Shown here piece after piece: positions 39,713 to 47,553 of a stretch of 64,000 nucleotides of DNA. The stretch is from the NCBI RefSeq assembly GCF_020564625.1, contig NZ_JAJBZT010000004.1:186001-250000 (forward strand), in the 5' to 3' direction. Every line of letters begins with the position of its first letter. Position 1 is the stretch's first letter. The stretch is from Leeia speluncae (GTDB lineage Bacteria; Pseudomonadota; Gammaproteobacteria; Burkholderiales; Leeiaceae). Below the pieces are notes generated by a model, which saw only the letters and a list, made by a program, of their open reading frames with translations, was not told the DNA's origin and searched no databases. A program made the translations under genes and the position numbers.

Positions 39713-41338
39713 ATGTTATTAGGTGAATATTTGCTACAAAAAAAGCTGATTCGGGTAGATCAGTTAACTGTGGCGCTGATTGAGCAAAAGTCGACGCTGC
39801 AGCCGATAGGGCAGTTAATTATTGCGGCCGGGTTTACAAGCAGAGAGGCGGTGAGTATTGCATTATGTGCACTCTTGGAAAGGCGTGTTTGTGTTGATAT
39901 CCAAGATATACAGCCTTGCCAACGTGCAATTAGCTATCTCTCTGCTAGTCAAGCAAAACAACTGACCGTTTGCCCGATGCGGTTTGACATCGCAGCAAAT
40001 GAATTACACATCGCTTGTTTGGATAGTGAAGATCTTTTAGTGAAAGATCAATTGCGAAAATTTACGCCGGCGAATGTGACAATAAAGCTTTTTCAAGCAT
40101 TAGCTGTAGACCTAAATCCTGCTATTGAGCAAATATATCGCAGCACTTTAAATGGATCGTCTGTTGGCAATGTGCTTAAGTTTGGTGCTGAGTTAGATGC
40201 ACCTTCATTAAATGAGCTATTTGCACTCGCCATCGCTCAGAATGCTTCTGATATGCACTTTGTGCCTGAAAAAACATATTTTTCAGTGAAGTTCAGAATT
40301 GATGGCGTGTTACTTGAGCGTGGCTGTTGGCATCTTAGTTTATGGCCATCCCTATCAATCCAAATCAAAGTATTGGCGGGATTAGATATTGCCGAGAGTA
40401 GAGGGATACAAGAAGGCCGTTTTAGTTATCAGTCAATGTTACGAATGGTTGAATGCCGGGTATCTATTCTGCCAATTGATTATGGCGAAAGTGTAGTCAT
40501 TCGCTTTCTAAAAGGTGCCGATTGGACGCATGGATTAGATGCGCTTCAGCTTACCTCCAATGCTCGCAATCGACTGTCAAAACTTTTGTTGAAGCGAGAT
40601 GGGTTAATTCTATTTTGTGGCCCAACCGGAAGTGGAAAAACAACTTCGCTATATGCACTGCTATCCGAGTTAAATCGGTCTGAACTGAATATTATTAGCC
40701 TTGAAGATCCTGTTGAATATCGATTGCAGGGTGTTCGTCAGGCCTCAATTGGTGAGTATTTAAAGCTAAATTTTGCTTCTGGGATGAAGGCTTCGCTTAG
40801 ACAAGATCCAGATATTCTGTTTATTGGTGAAATTAGAGATACCGAAACCGCGAAAATCGCGATGACCTCTGCGCTGTCTGGTCACTTGGTTTTTGCCACT
40901 GTCCATGCGCACTCCATCGTTTCTGCTTGGAATCGTCTACTAGACTTCGGTATCAGCCAGCAAATGCTAACCGCGAATATATCAGCAATCATTACTCAGC
41001 GATTAATTCGCAGACTGTGTCCTTGCTGTAAAGCTGCCGCTCAATCAAACCATCGTGTCACCCAACTCTGTGAACAACATCAGCTGAAGTTGCCTCAATC
41101 TTTGTTTCAGGCCATGGGCTGTGATGATTGTTTTGGTATTGGTTACAAGGGCCGTTTACCTGTTATGGAAGTGGATTTTCCGCAGAGTATGGGGGCTATC
41201 TCTTCCGTTTTTCGTGGGGCGGAATCAAATATTACTGAATATTCGCTTTTAGAGGATGCATGGCAAAGAGTGATCGAAGGACTAACTACACCGGCCGAAC
41301 TTTCTCGTCTTTTTAGCTTGGAAGAGTCGTTGGCATGA
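39713..41338 (+). CDS. mshE: MshE-like pilus assembly ATPase
   Basis: This 541-residue GspE/PilB-family ATPase has an N-terminal MshEN-like domain (residues ~1-130; in MshE and some relatives this binds c-di-GMP), Walker A GPTGSGKTTS near 304-312, Walker B region FIGEIRDTETAKIA and Cys pairs CPCC and CDDC. It is a paralogue of PilB at 6472. It starts 9 bases after the secretin gene. Confidence 0.92.
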   Translation: MLLGEYLLQKKLIRVDQLTVALIEQKSTLQPIGQLIIAAGFTSREAVSIALCALLERRVCVDIQDIQPCQRAISYLSASQAKQLTVCPMRFDIAANELHIACLDSEDLLVKDQLRKFTPANVTIKLFQALAVDLNPAIEQIYRSTLNGSSVGNVLKFGAELDAPSLNELFALAIAQNASDMHFVPEKTYFSVKFRIDGVLLERGCWHLSLWPSLSIQIKVLAGLDIAESRGIQEGRFSYQSMLRMVECRVSILPIDYGESVVIRFLKGADWTHGLDALQLTSNARNRLSKLLLKRDGLILFCGPTGSGKTTSLYALLSELNRSELNIISLEDPVEYRLQGVRQASIGEYLKLNFASGMKASLRQDPDILFIGEIRDTETAKIAMTSALSGHLVFATVHAHSIVSAWNRLLDFGISQQMLTANISAIITQRLIRRLCPCCKAAAQSNHRVTQLCEQHQLKLPQSLFQAMGCDDCFGIGYKGRLPVMEVDFPQSMGAISSVFRGAESNITEYSLLEDAWQRVIEGLTTPAELSRLFSLEESLA

Positions 41339-42543
41339 GTAGTGAGTTATATCGCTTTCGCGCAATGGATGAGCATGGGCGAATTTGTAAAGGCTCCCTC
41401 TTCGCAATTGATACGAACGACTTAACCAATCAATTAGCAATCAAAGGGCTTGATTTACTTTCGTATCGCAAGAGGTTGCGAACCGCTAGGACACCGCTGA
41501 ACAGATTGTTTGAGAAAGTCTCTATTAATGACTTTTTCTTTCATCTCCATAGTCTACTTGTCTCTGGTTATCCCATAATTGAGGCGTTAGCTTTGTTGGG
41601 GGAGCAATTCGAGACGCAAGTGGCTCTACGCAAGAAGGTCTTTTTATTAAAGGCGGGGGTTGAGTCTGGACTCGCATTCTCCGCTGCCTTTGAAAAATCA
41701 TTTGGTTTAGGTTCGCCATCCATTAACTGTCTGCTGAAAATTGGGGAGTTAAGTGGGCGTTTGCCGGAAGTGTTGGCGCAGTGCATTGCACTAGAAAATC
41801 ATCGAAAGAATCAGCGTCAGCGTGTGCTTTCGGTTTTATTTTATCCTTTGCTGACATCCCTCATTTTGTTGGTTGCGATTGGCATCATTATTTCTAACGT
41901 CGTCCCGCAATTAACTACATTGCTGATAATGGAAAATCAGTCTGTTCCATCAGATTTATTGCTGTTATTAACATTCAGTGATTTTGTAAAAGCACATTTA
42001 GTCGCCGTGCTCACTGCATCTATAAGCCTGTTTATCCTTCTTGCTATGGGTGTTCTTTCTCCAAAGGGAAGGCGGATTCTTCATGGCTTAGCGTTAAATT
42101 TACCTTTGCTCAAAGGCTATCTCTACCATAAGCAATGGTTGCAATCTTGTTATACCTTGCACCTGCTCTATATCTCCGGAGTGCCTATATTTGATGCGCT
42201 AGAAGCAATCTCAGAAAGTGCAGAGCTTGATGGTGTTCGGGAGCAACTTCTGCAGGCTAAGCAAGAAATTGCCAGTGGTGGTCGTTTTTCTCGTTGTTTT
42301 GCTAGTGCATTAAGCCTCCCAAGTGTTTACGAACGATATTTGTCGATAGGAGAGTCGTCAGGCACTTTAGACCTTAGTCTTCAGCAGATTATTGCCCTGC
42401 AAGAAAATCAAATTAAAAAGACCGAGACGCGTTGGCTCGCATGGCTTCAGCCACTTATTTTTATGGCGCTAGCCCTTGTAATGATTTGGATTTGTTTTTC
42501 TGTTTTTGGCGTGTTGTATATGCAAGTGGATCCGTCGCGATGA
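41335..42543 (+). CDS. mshG: MshG-like pilus platform protein
   Basis: This 402-residue GspF-family protein has two T2SSF repeats, each preceded by a cytoplasmic helical bundle (FFFHLHSLLVSGYPIIEAL and QSCYTLHLLYISGVPIFDAL), with three membrane segments. It is divergent from PilC. It overlaps the ATPase gene and the next gene by 4 bases each. Confidence 0.92.
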   Translation: MSSELYRFRAMDEHGRICKGSLFAIDTNDLTNQLAIKGLDLLSYRKRLRTARTPLNRLFEKVSINDFFFHLHSLLVSGYPIIEALALLGEQFETQVALRKKVFLLKAGVESGLAFSAAFEKSFGLGSPSINCLLKIGELSGRLPEVLAQCIALENHRKNQRQRVLSVLFYPLLTSLILLVAIGIIISNVVPQLTTLLIMENQSVPSDLLLLLTFSDFVKAHLVAVLTASISLFILLAMGVLSPKGRRILHGLALNLPLLKGYLYHKQWLQSCYTLHLLYISGVPIFDALEAISESAELDGVREQLLQAKQEIASGGRFSRCFASALSLPSVYERYLSIGESSGTLDLSLQQIIALQENQIKKTETRWLAWLQPLIFMALALVMIWICFSVFGVLYMQVDPSR

Positions 42544-43946
42544 AGAGAGGGAAAACGGGCATTTTAATTTGGACAGCCGAAAAGGTTAGTGCCTTCTTGT
42601 GGGAAGAAAGGCTAACTGCTTGTGAGTGGTTTGATAAGCAAACCGATGCTTGGTTAGCAGATTTTCAACGTTTTTTAACTGTTTGCCCAAATGTGACATG
42701 GCATGTGTTATTTACGCCTGAAAATGAACGATGGTTGTATGAAGAGATTCCGCCAGTTAGACAAGCAGAGGCACTCAAACTTCTTTCTTCTAGAATGGAG
42801 AAGGTCGATGCAAAATCGCTTTGTAGTTTTCAGAAGCTACAGAATCGCTTGCCAGATGGGCGACGGGATTGGGTTGCTTGGGTTGGTCAGACAGATAGTC
42901 AAACTAGTTTTGAAATAGAGGCTGCATTTCAATATCAACCGTTATCTCTTATCTCCATTCATACGGCAGGCAGTCTACTGCTAAGCCTCTCATATACATT
43001 TGAAACCACCCTTCAGGTAAATGTTGCCGTTCTTCAAATAGAGGATGTCGTTCATGTGGTTCTCTGTCTTGCAGGAAGTATCGTATTTAAACGGGAGCTC
43101 CCCGTCTCAAAGACATTTTCCACCGAGGTACTCGTAGAAGATGTATTGGAAAGCGTTAGTTATTGGCAGCAACAGGTCAATGAGTGTCGGGCAAACATGG
43201 AGGTGGCGTACCATTTTTTTCTTCCTAATTTGACTCATGAGAACAAGAGCGCGTTAATCGAACGAAATTGGAAACCGATATTTGATGGCGCAGAAAGTCT
43301 GTTAACTGTTTATTTGCAGCAATATGCTAGGCGAAACGATGCTTCGGGCTTTCTTTCTCATCGCTTCCAATTTCCTAGGTTACTGAGTAGATGGCGCCAA
43401 CGTGCCTGCACTTTCTTTATCTTTTGCGTACTGTGTGCTGCTGGTGCAGGGTATTTCTTTTGGTTAAAAAGCCAGTCGATTCAACTGCAAATTGACCAGT
43501 TAAAAAGACAGTCATTATTGTCTCTTCCAAGTTCGCCAGATCAGATAGCAGATGAAGCTACTTGGCAAGTTAGACAAAAAATTATTTCCGTTAAAGGCCA
43601 GCTTCAGAAAAGCCCCAGTCTGATTGATGACTGGTGGCAATTGAGTAAGGTAATAGAAGAGGTTGGCGACATACGTCTCACGAGGTTGGATTGGAGTGAA
43701 GACCCTGTCACAAAGAGAAAGGCAAAAGTCCAGCTAGATGCACAGCTAATTTGTGATGCCCAATTACCCGCATGCAGGGAAAAGCTCGCGCTTTTTCAAC
43801 GACAGTTAACAGCGTCTTTCAATACATGGCAAATTAATCTGCTGGGTAACTCACTTACTACGAGTAGATCACAAGAAGTGAATAGTGAAGATCGGGCATC
43901 CTCCGCGCATGAAGCAAACTTTACTGTGGAGTTGCAGAAACGATGA
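42540..43946 (+). CDS. MshI-like assembly protein (GspL/PilM-PilN type)
   Basis: This 468-residue protein has a large N-terminal cytoplasmic part (~1-285) with an actin-like/PilM feel, one membrane helix (FFIFCVLCAAGAGYFFWL, ~290-308) and a C-terminal ~155-residue periplasmic domain of PilN/GspL type. That layout matches MshI, which links the motor to the alignment complex. ATG at 42540 overlaps mshG (ATGA). The assignment is by layout and position. Confidence 0.72.
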   Translation: MKRGKTGILIWTAEKVSAFLWEERLTACEWFDKQTDAWLADFQRFLTVCPNVTWHVLFTPENERWLYEEIPPVRQAEALKLLSSRMEKVDAKSLCSFQKLQNRLPDGRRDWVAWVGQTDSQTSFEIEAAFQYQPLSLISIHTAGSLLLSLSYTFETTLQVNVAVLQIEDVVHVVLCLAGSIVFKRELPVSKTFSTEVLVEDVLESVSYWQQQVNECRANMEVAYHFFLPNLTHENKSALIERNWKPIFDGAESLLTVYLQQYARRNDASGFLSHRFQFPRLLSRWRQRACTFFIFCVLCAAGAGYFFWLKSQSIQLQIDQLKRQSLLSLPSSPDQIADEATWQVRQKIISVKGQLQKSPSLIDDWWQLSKVIEEVGDIRLTRLDWSEDPVTKRKAKVQLDAQLICDAQLPACREKLALFQRQLTASFNTWQINLLGNSLTTSRSQEVNSEDRASSAHEANFTVELQKR

Positions 43947-44551
43947 TCTCTTTAAATCGAGTTCTCGATGACACAGGCACACTCCGCTTATTTATTGTGC
44001 CAATTTCTATTGCGAGTGCTGGCGCTACGCTATTGCTTGCAAGTATCGTTGGTGGAGTGTGGAGTTTACATGCTCAGCACAAAACAGTGCAGCAATTAAC
44101 GTTAGATCACCAGCATCAAGTGATGCAAACCCAACGCATTGCCAATACGCGAAAAATTGCAATCAAGTTAAGCCCTGGTTGGGATCAATTTATCAAAGAG
44201 GGTTGGCTAACAGACCGTCGTACGGATTTAGTGAAGCAGCTAGATGATCTGGTTTCTACGCACAAAATGCTTTCTTTGAACTATCACCTCTCATCTGCAT
44301 ATGTGAAGTTGCCAACACTAACATCAGATTGGCAGCTTTTATCATCACGCGTCACAGTAAGCGCGAAGGTGAACGATGAATTGGTCGGGTTTGATTTGAT
44401 CCAGAAGGTTTTGCAGTTACCAACCCGACTTAGCTTAAGCAATTGTGAACTGTCAAAACTCCCTCCGCCTGACTCGCAGCCACTAATGTTGAACTGTGCA
44501 TTTGAGCAGTATTTTTTTGAGCCAATTCAAAAGAAGGGGCGTTCGGGGTGA
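43943..44551 (+). CDS. MshJ-like (PilO/GspM-type) alignment protein
   Basis: This 202-residue protein has one N-terminal membrane helix (FIVPISIASAGATLLLASIVGGVW, ~16-39), a coiled-coil stretch and a small periplasmic domain. This is the PilO/GspM layout. It overlaps both neighbours by 4 bases and lies where mshJ sits in MSHA loci. Confidence 0.65.
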   Translation: MISLNRVLDDTGTLRLFIVPISIASAGATLLLASIVGGVWSLHAQHKTVQQLTLDHQHQVMQTQRIANTRKIAIKLSPGWDQFIKEGWLTDRRTDLVKQLDDLVSTHKMLSLNYHLSSAYVKLPTLTSDWQLLSSRVTVSAKVNDELVGFDLIQKVLQLPTRLSLSNCELSKLPPPDSQPLMLNCAFEQYFFEPIQKKGRSG

Positions 44552-44901
44552 AGGTAGGTGCATTTCTTATATTCATGATGCTCATCATTATCACGCCAAC
44601 ATTAGCGGCTAAAGAGCTCGGGACCTTATTTTTCTCTCCAGAGGAACGGACTTCAAATCATTCACAGGTACCAATACTGATAGGGTGCGTTATCACTGGT
44701 GCATCATACGTGGATAACCACTGGACAGTGTGGCTTGGAGATCTGCCCATACATATTGGGGAGCGCTATTCAAATTGGACACTCATCTCTGCCAATGCCC
44801 GTCAATCTATATGGATGAATGCTGCAGGAAAATCCATTTCGCTGAAGATCGGACAACTCTTTCCATCGGAGTCCATTGATCGTGATGGAGTGGGGCGGTG
44901 A
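44548..44901 (+). CDS. MshK-like (PilP/GspC-type) small periplasmic protein
   Basis: This 117-residue protein starts at GTG 44548 and has a signal peptide (FLIFMMLIIITPTLAA). The remainder is a small beta-rich domain (VPILIGCVITGASYVDNHWTVWLG...) of the type that links inner-membrane proteins to secretins. MshK is the positional match; similarity is weak. Confidence 0.6.
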   Translation: MKVGAFLIFMMLIIITPTLAAKELGTLFFSPEERTSNHSQVPILIGCVITGASYVDNHWTVWLGDLPIHIGERYSNWTLISANARQSIWMNAAGKSISLKIGQLFPSESIDRDGVGR

Positions 44902-46061
44902 GTCGACTTTTTACTAGAAATAGACAAGCAGGGTATGTCGCTTTATCGGTGTTACTTACCGTATGTCTGGGTATGTTCTTAATCACTATTCACGTGAACA
45001 AAGCGCGGTCTCAAGTATTAGAGGAGCGGGCTCGCCGATTATATAAACTAGTGGAAATCAAACGGGTTTTATTGTCTCAATTGAGCGCCGATAGCTTTCG
45101 GTCGGTACTCGGAACGATGCATGCACCAGACGCAATATTTACAGGAACATCCGCAGGCATTGCAGACAATGGGCAATGTTTAAATGCGGATACTGAAACT
45201 GGTCTGCCATATATCCGCTACGGCAACATAGCCACTCTAAAACATAGTTTATTTTGTATTGGCTTGTTGCCAACTAAGGATATGAAGTTATCGATAGGGC
45301 AATTTGAAAATGCCGAAGCGATTACCTCCTATTGGTATGCTGTATCGCCAAATGTGTTGGATGTTGCCTCCAATCCACTGCTGCCGGGAGGGGCATGTAT
45401 CGCTCCATTAAATAGTAAAGTCATGCGGGAGCAAAAGGCAGGAAATGATTGTAGAAATGGAAGTCTTCCTTATGAGTGGTGGACAATCAAAGAGAATGGC
45501 AATCAGGTAATCGCGAATCAGGCGGTTGCGATTGTATTTGATGCGGGTACGGAGCAACCTGGAAAGTGGCAATCCACGAATGTAGTAACCAAAAACATGG
45601 TTGCATCTTATTTAGAAAGTATTGATGGCGCTTTTGATGCCAAGAGCGTCAGCAGATATCAGGTTTCAATTCCATCGGCTGAAGTGCAATTTTCCAGTCA
45701 CCCAAACTATTCAGATGATGTGCTTGTTTGGATCAGTGTGGCGGACTGGATAAATGCAGTGGTGCCTCATGTTGTTCATGTTTTCGCAAATGATTTCTCT
45801 TATCCGCTACCAGATAGTCGGCCGGCGATTGATTTAAAGCATCCCAATAGCGGTAGCATCCTTAATCGATGGCAAAGACTAGAGCGCCATTGGGGAGACA
45901 TTATTCATTACGATAAAGAGTCTGAAAGCGTTGCAAAGATTTGGTTAGATGGTTGCGATGCCACGTTTACGATTCAAATGCAGCAATCATTTGGTCAATA
46001 TCGTCCTGTGATTTCACAATCAGGCTTGTGCGCACTAGATGAGGTGGCAAATGCGCCCTAA
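44898..46061 (+). CDS. Prepilin-like minor pilin with Ser at +5
   Basis: This 387-residue protein starts with NRQAG then YVALSVLLTVCLGMFLITIHV, a prepilin-like helix. Ser occupies the usual +5 Glu position, as in GspK/PilX-type tip pilins that cap the filament. The long C-terminal domain has a NQAVAIVFDAG segment and SDDVLVWIS, both matched in the next pilin. The start is GTG at 44898. Confidence 0.7.
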   Translation: MSRLFTRNRQAGYVALSVLLTVCLGMFLITIHVNKARSQVLEERARRLYKLVEIKRVLLSQLSADSFRSVLGTMHAPDAIFTGTSAGIADNGQCLNADTETGLPYIRYGNIATLKHSLFCIGLLPTKDMKLSIGQFENAEAITSYWYAVSPNVLDVASNPLLPGGACIAPLNSKVMREQKAGNDCRNGSLPYEWWTIKENGNQVIANQAVAIVFDAGTEQPGKWQSTNVVTKNMVASYLESIDGAFDAKSVSRYQVSIPSAEVQFSSHPNYSDDVLVWISVADWINAVVPHVVHVFANDFSYPLPDSRPAIDLKHPNSGSILNRWQRLERHWGDIIHYDKESESVAKIWLDGCDATFTIQMQQSFGQYRPVISQSGLCALDEVANAP

Positions 46062-46842
46062 TTTAAATCAAAAGCAAATAGGATTTAGCCTGTTTGAGTT
46101 ATCCATCGTTCTTTTGGTTTTGTCTATTCTGCTGTCTGCTTATTTGCGTTATGAGTCTGTTGCAAATAAGGACAGGTATCTGCGCCAAACTGAACGTATT
46201 TTGCAAAATGCAAAAAGTAGCTTGTTAGATTATGTTGCATTAAATGGGGCATTGCCTTGTCCTGCATCGGCTACAAGTCACGGGCAACCAGCGGTAACTG
46301 CAGATGGTAAATGCTTGCAACCATACGATGGCTATTTTCCAGCTGCCTTTTTAGGGGTTAGTGGAGTAGATGAAGAGGGTTATTTGCCAGATGCGCTAGA
46401 TAGTGTTCATCACCGTATTCGTTATGCCGTATCGATAAATGGTTTTTCAACCATATCTTCTTGCTCGTCGTCGCCTTCGACACAAAAGTCTGGGCTGTGG
46501 ACATCTCCTATTTCAGCCCCTGATAACTTACGAACAAATTTTTATCTTTCGAACCCCATTACGCCTGAATTATGTGTCTGCAGTACAGCGAGTTGTTCTC
46601 CATCATCGACTTGGTTGGCAAATGGGGTGGTGGCCATCGTTTATTCCTTAGGGAGGAATGTAAATGAACATCCGATTGGAGTTGATGAGCTACAAAATGC
46701 GAAGAAAGATAAAGGGGCAAGGAACCGGATATTTGTGATGCATGGGCCTTCTGAAACAAGTGATCAATTTTTCGATGATTCGCTCATCTGGATTTCTGCT
46801 CCTGAGATATATGGACAAATGTTAAAAGCCAACAAAATTTAA
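46051..46842 (+). CDS. Type IV prepilin-like protein (minor pilin)
   Basis: This ~263-residue pilin has a canonical leader and helix (NQKQIG, then FSLFELSIVLLVLSILLSAY) with Glu at +5. ATG at 46051 gives an 11-residue leader; ATG at 46039 is possible. The head domain opens with GALPCPAS and has NGVVAIVYSLG and FDDSLIWIS, matching the preceding gene. The start overlaps that gene by 11 bases. Confidence 0.82.
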   Translation: MRPNLNQKQIGFSLFELSIVLLVLSILLSAYLRYESVANKDRYLRQTERILQNAKSSLLDYVALNGALPCPASATSHGQPAVTADGKCLQPYDGYFPAAFLGVSGVDEEGYLPDALDSVHHRIRYAVSINGFSTISSCSSSPSTQKSGLWTSPISAPDNLRTNFYLSNPITPELCVCSTASCSPSSTWLANGVVAIVYSLGRNVNEHPIGVDELQNAKKDKGARNRIFVMHGPSETSDQFFDDSLIWISAPEIYGQMLKANKI

Positions 46843-46848
46843 ATAGTC

Positions 46849-47553
46849 ATGAAAGTGATAAGAATGAAGTTACGAAATAGCGCCGTTAATCTTGGGTTTA
46901 CACTTGTTGAGATGGCCATTGTATTGCTCATTATCAGTGTCTTGGTTGGCGGGATTTTGAAGGGGCAGGCGATGATTAATACTGCACGTGTTCATGCTTT
47001 TGTCTCTGATTTAAAGTCGATTCAATTGGCGTATCAAACGTTTGTGTCGAAATATCACCATATCCCAGGAGATTGGAGCGAAGCATCTTCTGCAATCCCC
47101 GGTGCGGTCAACTGTGAGGTAGATTGCAATATGGGCCAGATAGATTCCGCAAGAAAGTCAATCATCGCATTTAATCAGATGAGTGCAGCAGGCCTGCTGA
47201 GTGGTTCGTATAATGGAATAGGTGATGTAGGGTCTTCGGAAAATAGTCCAACCAACCCTTGGGGTGGGATCATGCAGATTGGTGTGGATAATCAATTTCT
47301 GAATTCATCCTCGGCTTCACGAATGAACTTGAAGACGGGAGGTTTAATTCCTGCGGTAATACTAAAAGACATAGACCAAACGCTAGATGATGGTAGTGCG
47401 AAAAGCGGAGGGTTCCGCTTTTCCTCATGGCAGAATAATCTTCAGAAAACGGCCGTAGAAGGTTGTGTGGAGACTGTACAAGGCCATTTGCAGTGGAGCG
47501 TTAATCCAGACACCACATCTAGTAATTGCAGTGGTGCCTATCTATTTGATTAG
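46849..47553 (+). CDS. Type IV prepilin-like protein (possible major pilin)
   Basis: This 234-residue pilin has the textbook motif NLG then FTLVEMAIVLLIISVLVGGI, with Glu at +5. The alpha1 helix continues into QLAYQTFVSKYHHIPGDWSEA. Several Cys and a DDG turn lie in the head. It is the last gene of the locus and has the most standard prepilin, so it may be the main subunit, though it is larger than typical MshA. It ends one base before the convergent antiporter gene. Confidence 0.82.
   Translation: MKVIRMKLRNSAVNLGFTLVEMAIVLLIISVLVGGILKGQAMINTARVHAFVSDLKSIQLAYQTFVSKYHHIPGDWSEASSAIPGAVNCEVDCNMGQIDSARKSIIAFNQMSAAGLLSGSYNGIGDVGSSENSPTNPWGGIMQIGVDNQFLNSSSASRMNLKTGGLIPAVILKDIDQTLDDGSAKSGGFRFSSWQNNLQKTAVEGCVETVQGHLQWSVNPDTTSSNCSGAYLFD

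Noticed and set aside
42432-42539. Upstream start for the MshI-like protein
   Set aside because: It lies wholly inside mshG. ATG at 42540 overlaps the mshG stop as at the other junctions of the locus.
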